64,000 nt of DNA from JABWBH01 sp964526695 (GTDB lineage: Bacteria; Planctomycetota; Phycisphaerae; UBA1845). Positions 1-9,308 of the stretch are shown here, in pieces. The notes beneath the pieces were generated by a model. That model worked only from the letters and a program-made list of their open reading frames with translations. It did no database searches and had not been told where the DNA came from. How positions within the stretch are numbered: the stretch's first letter is position 1; each line of letters opens with the position of its first letter. The stretch is from assembly GCA_964526695.1 (NCBI GenBank), contig CAZGJA010000042.1, positions 32,643 to 96,642 of the forward strand. The letters are read 5' to 3'. The position numbers and the translations under genes are program-made.

Positions 1-2007
1 CCACTCGGGTCGGGGATGAACAATACAGTCTATGCGTTGATGGTCTACGATGACGGCAAGGGTCCGGCGCTTTACGCTGGCGGCCTTTTCACGACCGCCG
101 GCGGCGTAGCGGCAAATCGCATCGCTAGGTGGAACGGTTCGACTTGGTCGTCGTTGGGGGCGGGATTGGACAACGAGGTCCGTGCACTTGCTGTGTTCGA
201 CGATGGCCTAGGCACGGCACTCTACGCTGGCGGAGCATTCACAGCTGCCGACGGCGTTGCAGCCAATCGCATCGCCAAGTGGAACGGCTTGACTTGGTCG
301 CCGTTGGGGACAGGGATGAACGGCTCGGTGTTCGCGTTGACCATACACGACGACGGCGGAGGCATGGCACTCTACGCCGGCGGCCTGTTTACAACTGCCG
401 GAGGCATCGCGGCCAACAGAATCGCCCAATGGGATGGCGCGGACTGGTCGTGGTTGGGGACGGGGATGAACAGCTCTGTCTTTGCGCTGACCACGTACGA
501 TGATGGGGCAGGCCCGGCGCTCTACGCTGGTGGCGTGTTTACGACCGCTGGAAGCGTCGGGGCCAACAGAATCGCCAAATGGGACGGCTTAGTATGGTCG
601 CAGCTAGGGGCGGGGATGAGTGGCCCCTCGGTCGATGCGTTGCTCATGTACGACGATGGCACAGGCGCTGCGCTCTTCGCCGGAGGTTCATTCACAACGG
701 CAGGAGGCGTCTCGAGTCCTAATATCGGCAAGTGGGACGGGTCGGCTTGGTCCCCGCTGGGGACCGGGATGAACAGCGACGTATTCGACCTCACTCTGTA
801 CGACGACGGCACGGGCCCGGCTCTCTACGCTGGCGGCCCATTCACAACCGCAGGAGGTGTCGCGGCAAACAGAATTGCCAAGTGGGACGGCACCACTTGG
901 TCGCCGCTGGGGACGGGGATAGATGCGCTCTGGGTCTCTGCGTTGACTGTATACGACGACGGCACGGGTCCAGCACTTTTCGCCGGCGGCACATTCACGA
1001 CGGCTGGCGGCGTCGCGGCCCTCAATATCGGCAAGTGGGATGGGTCGGTGTGGTCCCCGGCGGGGACCGGGATGAACAGCGGGGTATCCGCGCTTAGTGT
1101 GTACGACGACGGCACGGGCCTGGCACTGTACGCCGGTGGCTCGTTCACGATGGCCGGCGGCGTCGCGGCAAGCAGAATCGCCAAGTGGAACGGCTCGACG
1201 TGGTCACCGTTGGGAGACGGGCTGGACGACGCGGTGTATGCGCTGATTGTGTACGATGATGGTACCGGACCGGCGCTCTATGCGGGCGGGAACTTCGACA
1301 TGGCGGGCGCCGTTGCGGCGTATCGCATCGCCAAATGGAACGGCGTGACTTGGTCTGCGCTCGGGACGGGGATGAACATTCCCCCTTCGTCCGTCGACGC
1401 GTTGACCGTTTACGACGATGGCATGGGTGCAGCGCTCTACGTAGGCGGGAACTTCGAGATGGCGGGCGGCGTAGAGGTCAACCACATCGCCAAATGGAAC
1501 GGATCGACTTGGTCTCCGCTAGGAACTGGTATGAACAGTTTCGGTTCAGTCGGCGCGTTGACCGTGTACGACGATGGCACCGGCCCCGCGCTCTTCGCCG
1601 GCGGAAACTTCACGACCGCAGGTGGCATAGCGGCAAGCAGAATCGCGAAATGGAACGGGTCGATATGGTCGCCACTTGGGACGGGTATGAACGACTCCGT
1701 CTATCAGTTGACCGTTTACGACGACGGCGCGGGACCGGCGCTCTACGCCGGTGGCCGCTTCACAGTGGCCGGCGGCTTGTCATCGGGGCGCATTGCTCGT
1801 TGGGGTTACCCGGTTGAGGCCCCTGGTATTCCGGGAGATGTCGATGGCGACGGAGACGTTGACTTGGACGACTTCAACTCGCTTGCCAGTTGCCTCGAAG
1901 GGCCTGGGGTCCCTCCAGCGACGTGTTGTGAGTCGGCTGATCTCGACACGGACAATGACGTTGATCTTGTTGACTTCGCACAGTTTCAGATAGCTTTCGG
2001 AAACTGA
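1..2007 (+). CDS. Secreted repeat protein with C-terminal dockerin-like domain (5' end outside window)
   Basis: The frame is open from base 1 and its first residues (PLGSGMN) match the end of the repeat unit, so the gene starts upstream; the ATG at 16 is internal. About twelve units of roughly 50 residues follow, each with a core like YDDGTGPALYAGG, then FTTAGG, then KWNGSTWSPLG. This spacing suggests blades of a beta-propeller-like surface protein. The last ~60 residues hold two Ca-binding loops, DVDGDGDVDLDDF and DLDTDNDVDLVDF, as in type I dockerin-like tails that planctomycetes attach to exported proteins. The role is unknown; extracellular or cell-surface location is inferred from the tail. 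No signal peptide can be seen because the N-terminus is missing. Confidence 0.85.
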   Translation, partial: PLGSGMNNTVYALMVYDDGKGPALYAGGLFTTAGGVAANRIARWNGSTWSSLGAGLDNEVRALAVFDDGLGTALYAGGAFTAADGVAANRIAKWNGLTWSPLGTGMNGSVFALTIHDDGGGMALYAGGLFTTAGGIAANRIAQWDGADWSWLGTGMNSSVFALTTYDDGAGPALYAGGVFTTAGSVGANRIAKWDGLVWSQLGAGMSGPSVDALLMYDDGTGAALFAGGSFTTAGGVSSPNIGKWDGSAWSPLGTGMNSDVFDLTLYDDGTGPALYAGGPFTTAGGVAANRIAKWDGTTWSPLGTGIDALWVSALTVYDDGTGPALFAGGTFTTAGGVAALNIGKWDGSVWSPAGTGMNSGVSALSVYDDGTGLALYAGGSFTMAGGVAASRIAKWNGSTWSPLGDGLDDAVYALIVYDDGTGPALYAGGNFDMAGAVAAYRIAKWNGVTWSALGTGMNIPPSSVDALTVYDDGMGAALYVGGNFEMAGGVEVNHIAKWNGSTWSPLGTGMNSFGSVGALTVYDDGTGPALFAGGNFTTAGGIAASRIAKWNGSIWSPLGTGMNDSVYQLTVYDDGAGPALYAGGRFTVAGGLSSGRIARWGYPVEAPGIPGDVDGDGDVDLDDFNSLASCLEGPGVPPATCCESADLDTDNDVDLVDFAQFQIAFGN

Positions 2008-2031
2008 GAGGCCCGGTGGTGCAAGGGCCTC
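2008..2031 (+). terminator. Hairpin after the repeat protein, possible weak terminator
   Basis: Perfect 7-bp inverted repeat GAGGCCC/GGGCCTC directly after the stop codon. No T-tract follows on the plus strand (only GAAAAACC), so intrinsic termination is uncertain. Confidence 0.35.
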
Positions 2032-2056
2032 GAAAAACCGTACGTTCGACTCGGAG

Positions 2057-3082
2057 TCAAGCCGCCAGGGCCAGCAGGGCGCTAGCCCTTTCGTCGGCCT
2101 CGGTGCGGTCGCCGGCGTGCTTGATCCGGCCCGCCAGGCGCGTGAGCGCATCGACGACACAGAAGATGGTGAACCGGCCGCGTTGGGCGGCAATCTCCAC
2201 GGCCTCTTTGGCGGCGGCGCGGGGGATGCCCTGCTTGGCCAGCACCTTGAGCACGTCCTCGGCGCTGCGGCCCAGCGTGGTCTCCATCGCCTTGCGAATC
2301 GCGTTGACGAACCCGTCGCGGCGCTGGTCGCGCTTCTCGACCAGCTTGCCGATGATCTCGCGGATCTGCCCGAAGCACTCATGCACGTTGGCCGTGTGCT
2401 TGCGGGTGAACTCGACGATTTCGACGGCGTCCCACACGATGTGGTTGGCGCAAACCGCCTGGAACCAGAAGGTCTGCACCCCGACCGAGCGGCGTCCTAC
2501 CTCGCTGTTCCACAGGAAAAAGCCGGGGGCGAAGGCCTCGCCGTCGATCTCCGTCCAGCCGGCCGGGTCGATCAGGAAGACGAACATGTCCTGCTCGCCG
2601 CAGTACAGCCCGGTGCCGCCGATGGTCGCGGTCTGCGGCGGCTGAAAGTCCGTCGCGAACTCGCGAACCATCGACAGCAGGTCGCAGTTGTACAGCCGCG
2701 TGTAGGCGGCGCCGTGAATGGCGCGCACGGTGTCGTCCATCGTGAGCGCCTGGAGCGGCTTGCCGTCGGACGGCAAGGTCTCGAAGAAGATCTGGCTGGC
2801 GGTGGCCGCGGAGACGCGATTGAGCGTGTCCTTGTTCACGTTCGCCAGTCGGCAGAGCTGCGAGAAGCTCCATTCGTTCATGTTGAAATTTCCGTCTTCG
2901 CCGAGCACGACCCGGCAGCGACTACCAGCCGGCTCGACTTTGATAGCCTGCGGCGGGTGCCAGCGGTCCACGGAGCGCTCCTTCTCGTCCTGGCAGTGAC
3001 GCCAGAGATCCTGGAGCGTGTCGAACCGCTCATCGACGCCGCGTGAGTACAGCTCGTTGTGAGCACGCGTGAGATTCTGCAT
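2057..3082 (-). CDS. DUF932 family protein
   Basis: 341 residues resembling the DUF932 (phage/plasmid-like) family, which is common on plasmids and integrative elements; its biochemical role is not established. Family-like stretches include NEWSFSQLCRLANVNKDTLN near residue 65, the central GTGLYCGEQDMFVFL, and QAVCANHIVWD near residue 210, where a Cys-Asn-His triplet is typical of the family. The start is supported by AAGGA about 7 bases upstream of the ATG. It reads away from the small gene at 3354-3593 by a 270-base spacer with no gene. It is the leftmost gene that clearly belongs to the mobile element. Confidence 0.75.
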   Translation of the reverse strand: MQNLTRAHNELYSRGVDERFDTLQDLWRHCQDEKERSVDRWHPPQAIKVEPAGSRCRVVLGEDGNFNMNEWSFSQLCRLANVNKDTLNRVSAATASQIFFETLPSDGKPLQALTMDDTVRAIHGAAYTRLYNCDLLSMVREFATDFQPPQTATIGGTGLYCGEQDMFVFLIDPAGWTEIDGEAFAPGFFLWNSEVGRRSVGVQTFWFQAVCANHIVWDAVEIVEFTRKHTANVHECFGQIREIIGKLVEKRDQRRDGFVNAIRKAMETTLGRSAEDVLKVLAKQGIPRAAAKEAVEIAAQRGRFTIFCVVDALTRLAGRIKHAGDRTEADERASALLALAA

Positions 3083-3353
3083 GGGTAGTTCCTTTCAAAA
3101 AACAGGGTTGACCTGAGACAGGCCTGCAAATGCACCACCGGTCTCTCACCCGCCGTGACGCGGTGTCCGGGCGGGCGAGAACGGTGCGGGGTCAATCTGC
3201 CCGAGCGATGCTGAAAACGAGCGAACGGCGCGTGGCCGGGCGGGATGTGCTGGCGGGGATGCTGAAAGAAAGGCGCGATTCAGAGGTGTGAATGACGAGA
3301 GGGTGGCGCATGCTGCCGAGCCGGAAGGCCCGGGGACCAACCTCTCGCGTGCG

Positions 3354-3593
3354 TCAGGACTTTTCCTGCGAGCGTTCGCAGATCCACGTGTGGGCCAGGT
3401 CGGCGACCTTGGCGGCGACCAGCAAGTCGTCGCGTCCGAACGTGTCGGACTGCTCCCAGTTGTCGCCATCTTTGTAGAGCCGGCGAAGCTGCACGTTGTG
3501 CCGCACGCCGCCCTCCACCTCGTTGGCCCAGATCACGGCCTTGATGCGGCCGAGCCGCACTTCGTGAACGGGTTTGTCCTTTTCCTTCGGCAT
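3354..3593 (-). CDS. Small conserved protein of mobile-element type
   Basis: 79 residues beginning MPKEKDKPV. I chose the ATG at 3593 because AAGGAGA lies 7 bases upstream; an in-frame ATG at 3644 has no such site. The core KAVIWANEVEGGVRHNVQLR followed by SDTFGRDDLLVAAKVADLAHTW looks like one small alpha/beta domain. The gene at 4641-4940 has a similar pattern (RVWKNYDKRGEVFYNF, then a C-terminal helix with LKRALAW), so the two may be diverged paralogues. The function is unknown. Proteins with this look occur near plasmid transfer and replication genes, which fits the setting. Confidence 0.65.
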   Translation of the reverse strand: MPKEKDKPVHEVRLGRIKAVIWANEVEGGVRHNVQLRRLYKDGDNWEQSDTFGRDDLLVAAKVADLAHTWICERSQEKS

Positions 3594-4087
3594 GGTGATT
3601 TCTCCTTTGCCTTCGGTTTCAGAATCCACTTGATACACACTCATAACGCTCCTCGTCGATTACTCGCTCCGTTCGCGTCGTGCGTCGCATGACGTTGCCG
3701 CCCTGCTCGGCGCCGCGTGCGGAGCCTTCGTTCATCCTGGCTGTCACCTCCTCTCTGCAACCTGCGCAGCATGCCACTCCCTCCGGCTCGGCGCGCACAG
3801 GCGGCGTCGCGACGAAGGAAACGGAACTCAGCGTTACCGGGATGCAGGACCGCGAAGCGCGGTCGTTGGGAAAGAACAGCTTGCGGCGCGACCGTAGCAC
3901 GTTTCGGGCGCACGGGTCAAGCGGCGCTGCCCGTCTGGTGCCGCCTGCCATGCCCACCTTCATCATAAGCGTGACGGGTCGCGTCTGCACGAACCGAGTC
4001 ACCTGCCCCCCCGGCAGTCCGCTGCGGTCCGCGATCGCCTGGGACACCTGGGCGGCAACCGCCAGCACCCGTTGCCGCCCCTGCACC
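3594..4087. other. Intergenic stretch, no gene recognised
   Basis: Open frames exist on both strands but none has a domain-like pattern, a ribosome site or plausible composition. The region precedes the long inverted repeat at 4088-4178 and the structured RNA at 4376. Confidence 0.5.
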
Positions 4088-4178
4088 GGGTCTGCCGTAT
4101 AAAGCCGTCGTCGTCGGGTCCTCGCCCCGTCGAGGCCGTCAGGCCCTTGGGACCCGACGAGGACGGCTACGGCAGACC
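4088..4178. repeat. Long imperfect inverted repeat
   Basis: The left arm (4088-4121) starts GGGTCTGCCGTA and ends CGTCGGGTCC. The right arm (4149-4178) starts GGACCCGACG and ends TACGGCAGACCC. About 28 bases per arm pair with small bulges around a 27-base loop. No T-tract lies on either side, so it is not an obvious terminator. It lies about 200 bases upstream of the structured RNA copy at 4376. It may be an RNA structure in a long leader, a protein-binding palindrome, or the ends of a lost insertion. Confidence 0.7.
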
Positions 4179-4375
4179 CAGTGCTGCGCCACCCTGAATC
4201 CAGTCCCCACCCACCCTGCCGGTAATGCCTGAGTCCGAGGGTTCCTCGATTCCACGCCGCTTTGCACCGGTCGCACGAGCGCCTCCGACCCGCCCCTGAG
4301 AACAGGCTTGTTGCCTGGATTTTTCTTCGCGCCGCCATCGCGGATGGATAGAATGTAGCAACCGCCGTTCCCGGC

Positions 4376-4477
4376 GCGGCTCTTTGACAACCGCAGAGCG
4401 CCGTCCCCAAACGAGTTCAACCCCTTCGCGGGTTTACTGGCCCCCTCTCCTGCCGGGGCCTTACAAATTCCGCAGGA
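4376..4477 (+). ncRNA. Structured leader RNA with H-type pseudoknot, copy C
   Basis: The order along the RNA is: hairpin GCGG/CCGC (4376-4394); hairpin AACCCC-UUCG-CGGGUUU (4419-4435); then a pseudoknot in which GGCCCC (4439-4444) pairs with GGGGCC (4455-4460) while UCCUGC (4448-4453) pairs with GCAGGA (4472-4477) across the loop UUACAAAUUCC. Copies A and B at 17.5 and 18.1 kb have the same layout with different stem bases, so the pairs covary. The element lies in the leader of the small gene at 4641, followed by a clear terminator. I do not recognise the class; it may be a riboswitch-like leader or a stable small RNA. Confidence 0.7.
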
Positions 4478-4640
4478 AACAAAGCGGCTCCATCGGAGTC
4501 GGTCGCGGGCCAAGCGGCTCCTGACTTCATTTACGAAGGGCAACATCCTATCCCATTAGCGCTCTCCTGCCCTTGAGCGAGAGAGCGGTGATGTAGGAGG
4601 AGGATGAGGCAACCTGTAAGTGAAATAGGAGATGAAGCAT

Positions 4641-4940
4641 ATGCTTTGGTTATTGCGATTGCTACTCATAGGACCCGAGTCGTTCAAGGTTCCCCGACGC
4701 CAGCCGACTTCCGTCGATACGCCGGTGGGCGACCGTCAACCGACGGACGCCTTCACCAACGGACGGATGAAGCTGCGGGTGTGGAAGAACTACGACAAGC
4801 GTGGCGAAGTCTTTTACAACTTCGACCTGGTCCGACAGGTGGAGCATGGCCGGCACGCAAAGTCTTTCCAGTTGCAAGACCTGGAACCGGCAGTGGAATG
4901 CTTGAAGCGGGCGCTTGCCTGGGATCGAGACCGTAAGTAG
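4641..4940 (+). CDS. Small protein behind the pseudoknot leader
   Basis: 99 residues. AGGAG at 4627-4631 abuts the ATG at 4632, so the ATG at 4641 (9-base spacing) is the better start. Residues 1-10 are hydrophobic (MLWLLRLLLI), then a polar linker, then a domain from MKLRVWKNYDKRGEVFYNF to the C-terminus that resembles the small protein at 3354-3593. A start at the internal ATG 4767 would encode that domain alone. The gene ends 7 bases before a strong terminator, making leader RNA, ORF and terminator a compact unit like those at 17138-17631 and 17705-18180. The function is unknown. Confidence 0.6.
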   Translation: MLWLLRLLLIGPESFKVPRRQPTSVDTPVGDRQPTDAFTNGRMKLRVWKNYDKRGEVFYNFDLVRQVEHGRHAKSFQLQDLEPAVECLKRALAWDRDRK

Positions 4941-4947
4941 CCGGACT

Positions 4948-4978
4948 GTGTAGGAGCTAACCCTCCTACACTTTTTTT
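4948..4978 (+). terminator. Intrinsic terminator
   Basis: Perfect 9-bp stem GTGTAGGAG/CTCCTACAC with a 6-base loop, followed by seven T residues. It ends the unit formed by the leader RNA copy C and the gene at 4641. Confidence 0.9.
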
Positions 4979-5007
4979 ATTGCCATATCGGGCCATGGAA
5001 CGCAAGC

Positions 5008-6240
5008 TCAGGGATAAAATAGCCCCATGTCGCGCCAGATCGGTGCAAGCTGCTGAAACTCCTCGAACAGCTTGCGGTACTGGTCCCAGTCCGCGTCGGT
5101 CTTGGGATAGGGTGTGGTCCACAAGGGTCGGTCGTTCTTCTGATACTGCTGGATGTAGGCAAATCCCTTGGCGCTCTTGGCTTTGCCACAACCCGCAGAG
5201 ACGAAGGTCTGGAGGTCGGTGGTGATGCCGAGCTTGACCAACGTGTTGTACGACGTCATTTCTGAGGGGCCGTCGATGAACATCATTCGCTGACTCGTCT
5301 CGCCGTGACCGAATCGCCAGCGTCCCTTGGCCAGGAAGGGCTGATACTTGGCCTGAACGGCCGGGTCTTCCGCCAGCTTGCGGTTGCGCGCCAGGTCGAT
5401 TCCGGCTTTCTGTTGCTCCGCCTCGGCCTTGACCTTCTCGGCCTCAGCCTTGGCCAGCTCTTCGGTCTTCTTGTCGCGCTCGGCGCGGATCGCGGCCTCG
5501 ATCCGCTCGGTTCGCTCGCGGGCGAGCTTCTCATCGAAATCGGCCATCGCGTCCGACAGAGTGGTCGGCCCAGGCGCGTTCGGGGCTTCACGGGCGAGTA
5601 GCTCGATGGAGCGGCGGGTGTCGGCGTAGGCTTTAATCGCGGCCTTCAGCGCCCAATCTTCTCGGTCCAGGTGACCCGTCCAGTCCTGCGACGGCGCGTA
5701 GTCGCCCGTGTCTTCCTTGATGGCGGCCTCGACCGGCTCGAACAGCAGGCGTAGCTTCTCCTTGGACGCGGACACCTGGTCCGGCGTCCAAAGTGCTTCC
5801 TGTCGATAGAGCCCGGCGAACTTCTCGACTCGTTCGGGTTCGACGGCGATTCTGCGGCCGCGTTCGTCGGTGAGCAGCACGCGAACCTCTCGGTCCCATG
5901 CGGCGAGTTGTGCCTCCACCTCGGCCAGCGTCGAGCGGACGCCTTCGATTTTCTGCCGGGCCGCCTGGAGCTTCAGACGATTCAGGGTTCGGCGCTCGCG
6001 GTCCACGGATTCGACAATTGAGTTCTCATTCGGAAGGACGGTCGATTCGCCCGCGCTCGTTAGCCCCGACGTGCCTCCTGCATTGACGAGCGCAGATTCG
6101 GTCGGTTTGGCGATGGACATGAACGAGCGCACAGTGAGCACCACGATGCCTGTCCCCAAGACGATGCAGGCGAAGATCATGACGTGGAGTCCAGAAACGT
6201 ACTCGCCCAGAATGCGGCCAAATTGTTTATTGGGATTCAC
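5008..6240 (-). CDS. Membrane-anchored coiled-coil protein of the transfer operon
   Basis: 410 residues with a GTG start overlapping the stop of the coupling-protein gene (GTGA), so the two are translationally coupled. Residues ~15-40 form one membrane span (MIFACIVLGTGIVVLTV). Residues ~65-110 and ~240-310 are charged and heptad-like, the second rich in KAEAEK repeats, typical of a coiled coil. The C-terminal part holds a small folded region ending near GLFYP. No enzyme motif is visible. Its position as last gene behind a VirD4-type ATPase suggests a structural or stabilising part of a DNA-transfer machine; that is inference from context. Confidence 0.7.
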   Translation of the reverse strand: MNPNKQFGRILGEYVSGLHVMIFACIVLGTGIVVLTVRSFMSIAKPTESALVNAGGTSGLTSAGESTVLPNENSIVESVDRERRTLNRLKLQAARQKIEGVRSTLAEVEAQLAAWDREVRVLLTDERGRRIAVEPERVEKFAGLYRQEALWTPDQVSASKEKLRLLFEPVEAAIKEDTGDYAPSQDWTGHLDREDWALKAAIKAYADTRRSIELLAREAPNAPGPTTLSDAMADFDEKLARERTERIEAAIRAERDKKTEELAKAEAEKVKAEAEQQKAGIDLARNRKLAEDPAVQAKYQPFLAKGRWRFGHGETSQRMMFIDGPSEMTSYNTLVKLGITTDLQTFVSAGCGKAKSAKGFAYIQQYQKNDRPLWTTPYPKTDADWDQYRKLFEEFQQLAPIWRDMGLFYP

Positions 6241-9200
6241 TCCGGCGGCTCCTTACTTGCAAACAGGTTATCCAAACGCTCTTCCAAGTCATCCTTCTGT
6301 TCCGGCGGCGCCGGCGGTTTGGGCGCCGCAGGGGGTCTTGCGGAGGCGGCCGTACCCGCCGATGCCGCTGAAGCTCGGGGAGGCGGAATGGCAGCGGGGG
6401 CCGACTCGCGCGGCGGAACGTAGGTTCCGGGTTGTCGGCCGGGCCAGGATGCGGCCGAGCGCCGCTCATACTCGTCCTGGGAAATATGAAAGTCGGAAAA
6501 CACGGGGAACAGTCGTCCGCCAAACTGTGTCCAGCCGCGGCCGCGGGTAATCTGGACGAGGCTGTGCTGCTCGCGATCGCTGAAGCTGATCACATCGTCA
6601 CGGCGGATGCGGGGGCCGTATTGTTCGCTGAGCGAGAAGCTCTCGCCGCCGATGCGGGAAGTGGTCCAGCCGTAGGTGGCGGAATACCGCGATTGCTCGC
6701 CGGAGCCGAGGCTGAGCATCTCCTGAGCCGCGAGGTCGCTGGCAGAGAATACCTGGCGCAGCCGCGTATTGGCCTGAACAGTGGGAATCAAGTTGATGTT
6801 CTCGTTCTTTTTCAGGTCGCTTAGGGTCTGGTTGGCTAGGATCACGGAGATTCCGTGCGAGCGCGCCTGGCGAAGCACGATCTCGATGTTTGTGGAGACT
6901 ACCTGCTGGAACTCATCGACGAAGACGTACACCTGGTGGTTGGACTTGCCGCGATGCACGGCCGCAGTTAGCAGCGAGTGCAGGGCGAGCTTCGCCGTTT
7001 CGCGTGCGGACGATTCCTCCAGCGGCGCGGAGAGATAAAAATACACGACGTGCGGTCGTCGCACGACCGCGGACATGTCAATTTGATAGCGGATTACTTC
7101 GGGGTTCGGGGCGGATTCGGCGGTGATGTTGAGCGCGTGATTCGCAGCGAGCAGATCCACAACCGTGTACAGGTGCGTTCCTTCCTCGTGTTGGCGTTTT
7201 TCAATGTTGAGTTCCTTCCGCCGCGGGCGTAGATCAACGGCGAAGTATCTGCTAAGGTCGCGGAACGAACTGATGCGTTGGTCCTCCCGCAGCACCTTGA
7301 CGAGCGTGTCGCGGTGGATGGCCGAAAAGTAAGAGGGTCCGAATCCCTCCCCGTAGTCGAGGCCCAGGGATTGCAGGAGGATAGAGGCCTTTTGTTGAAT
7401 TGTCAGCTCCCTAAAATGACCTTGCAAGAAGGGGTTGAAGGCAAAGGTGTGTCTGCCTTGGTGGTTGGTATACCACTTGAAGCGAAGCATTTGTTTCTTG
7501 CGCTTGACCGCGCCGTTCACGTGATCGACGCGAATCCGCGCGGCTTCAAAGAGGGCGGCGTCGCCCTTGAGGTCAATGATCACGACCGACGTGTGTGGCA
7601 ACCCGATGAGTTGGGCGGCGAGGGGGGCGATTCCCAGGGCGGTCTTGCCCGACCCCGTGTCTCCGGTGATGTGGGCGTGTTCGTGCAGGATGCGTCGGTC
7701 CATGAGAATGGGATAGTCCACCACTGGGTTGCAACCAAAAAAGAGGTGGTCGCATTCACGCACTGGGCGGCCTTTTGAATCCATGACTCGGAAGCGGGAC
7801 TGGCGGAGCCGGTCCACGTAAGCTTCCCAGCGAGATAGCTGAGGAACCCGCTGATACGCGCCCGGCGCGCGAGCAGTGCCTTCGAGCGTGCGCGCGTGAT
7901 GAAGCAAGCGGCGGGCCCCCAAGGCGAAGGAGGTGGAGAGAAGGAAAACGCCGATGGCGGCGTAGCAGGCAAACACCGAGGCCGTCATGCTGAAGAAGAA
8001 AAACGTCTCGCCGCGGGTCATCCCCTGGAGCGTGGAGAGCAGGTAGCCTTCGTAAGACTGCAATCGGACGGCTGCAGCGCGACGACGCGCGTTCCGTTCC
8101 TCTGTCGCCAGCCGGGCCTTGACATATGCCTCCCGCTGCGATTGGGGGATATGCTTGAGTACCTGCTCGGGAACGCGGACGTTGGATTGGGAACTCGGGC
8201 GATTGGCGGGGTTATCGAACTCCTCGCTCATCACCCACGACCGCGCTCCGGCGTCAATCCACGGGCCGTTGCCGTAGAACAGAACGGGGATCGGGAAGTA
8301 AGCGCAGACCGGAACGAGCGCCAAGGCAAGCATGAGGGAAATGTAATAGGTCGTGATGAAGCGCCGGCGCATCGATCCGGCGGGGCTCTGGAACACGCCT
8401 GGCGCAACCGTCTGCTTGTAGTTGTAGGAAAACCATGAGGACCATGCGTCATAGACAATTCGGCAAACCTCGATCCAGGTCGCATCCGGATACAGCCGGT
8501 GTGCCTGATGCGCGCCGTAGATGAGCAAGGCGGTGATGTAGACCAGCAGACCCGCCAAGCCACTGAAGAATGGGCCTGGTACCAGCATGGCGGTGAGGGT
8601 CGCCGCCAGCAGGGCGACCAGCACGAATGCCAGCGCGACGTAGTAGTGCTGGAGTTCGCGTCGCTCGGGTGCGAGCAGTGCGAGGGAAGGGTCATCAACT
8701 GGGGGAGCAGCGGGAGCCTCGGCAGCAGCGACTTCACGTTTGGGAGCGCCGGCCGCGGCGCGAAGCGACGCCGACGGAGAGGCGAACGCTCGCAACGTGC
8801 CGCGAAGCGTGGCATGCATCCACACGGAGCGCCAACGCATGCGCGTGGGTCGGTCGAGTTGGGGATGGGCGTGCATCCACATGGCCCGGTGGGTGACGAC
8901 GGAGTGGGCGAGTTGGATGGCAAGGGCGCCCGCGATGAGCCAAAGGACGACGTGAAGCCCCGCCGTAGTCACGACGCTGAGCAACCACAGGGCCGGGCCG
9001 AGAATGCTCCAGCCAATAAGTGCCGCTCGGGGGACGCCGTTGAGATACAGGGATACTACGTGCAACGTCATGAGCAAGGCGACGACGGAGAGGAAGAGTG
9101 AGGTGGCGGTGCTTTCGGCGACCGCTCGAACGGCGAAGGCCACGAGGGCTCCGACGCCGCCCGTGGCCAGGAAGAACCGCAGCGTGGCATGACGCGCTTC

Positions 9201-9308
9201 CTTGTCGGTGGCGTCGGTCGTGCGGTAGTCCAGCTCCATCCCGGCCGTCGGTGGGAGTAGGTCCGGAGCGAGTCCGTCATACGGGTTTTCGTGTTCAGGC
9301 GCCAGCAC
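6237..9308 (-). CDS. VirD4/TraG-type conjugative coupling ATPase
   Basis: About 1023 residues. The N-terminal third holds several membrane spans in two groups (around residues 45-130 and 240-370). The ATPase core has Walker A GDTGSGKT, the strand VVIIDLKGDAALFEA, and Walker B VYVFVDEFQQVV, followed by NQTLSDLKKNENI, a TraG/TraD C-terminal signature. Coupling proteins dock the DNA-relaxase complex onto a secretion channel in the inner membrane. I chose the GTG at 9308 (GGAG 7 bases upstream) over the ATG at 9350, which would overlap the upstream gene by 56 bases. The Pro-rich C-terminus may be a docking tail. The upstream and downstream genes overlap, indicating one operon. Confidence 0.85.
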   Translation of the reverse strand: MLAPEHENPYDGLAPDLLPPTAGMELDYRTTDATDKEARHATLRFFLATGGVGALVAFAVRAVAESTATSLFLSVVALLMTLHVVSLYLNGVPRAALIGWSILGPALWLLSVVTTAGLHVVLWLIAGALAIQLAHSVVTHRAMWMHAHPQLDRPTRMRWRSVWMHATLRGTLRAFASPSASLRAAAGAPKREVAAAEAPAAPPVDDPSLALLAPERRELQHYYVALAFVLVALLAATLTAMLVPGPFFSGLAGLLVYITALLIYGAHQAHRLYPDATWIEVCRIVYDAWSSWFSYNYKQTVAPGVFQSPAGSMRRRFITTYYISLMLALALVPVCAYFPIPVLFYGNGPWIDAGARSWVMSEEFDNPANRPSSQSNVRVPEQVLKHIPQSQREAYVKARLATEERNARRRAAAVRLQSYEGYLLSTLQGMTRGETFFFFSMTASVFACYAAIGVFLLSTSFALGARRLLHHARTLEGTARAPGAYQRVPQLSRWEAYVDRLRQSRFRVMDSKGRPVRECDHLFFGCNPVVDYPILMDRRILHEHAHITGDTGSGKTALGIAPLAAQLIGLPHTSVVIIDLKGDAALFEAARIRVDHVNGAVKRKKQMLRFKWYTNHQGRHTFAFNPFLQGHFRELTIQQKASILLQSLGLDYGEGFGPSYFSAIHRDTLVKVLREDQRISSFRDLSRYFAVDLRPRRKELNIEKRQHEEGTHLYTVVDLLAANHALNITAESAPNPEVIRYQIDMSAVVRRPHVVYFYLSAPLEESSARETAKLALHSLLTAAVHRGKSNHQVYVFVDEFQQVVSTNIEIVLRQARSHGISVILANQTLSDLKKNENINLIPTVQANTRLRQVFSASDLAAQEMLSLGSGEQSRYSATYGWTTSRIGGESFSLSEQYGPRIRRDDVISFSDREQHSLVQITRGRGWTQFGGRLFPVFSDFHISQDEYERRSAASWPGRQPGTYVPPRESAPAAIPPPRASAASAGTAASARPPAAPKPPAPPEQKDDLEERLDNLFASKEPPE

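Noticed and set aside
3619..4410. Minus-strand frame of 263 codons
   Set aside because: No ribosome site, no domain pattern, and it crosses the long inverted repeat.
4376..4477. IscB/TnpB guide RNA or group II intron domain
   Set aside because: No IscB, TnpB or reverse-transcriptase gene is in the window, the conserved words do not match those RNAs, and each copy leads into a short ORF with a terminator.
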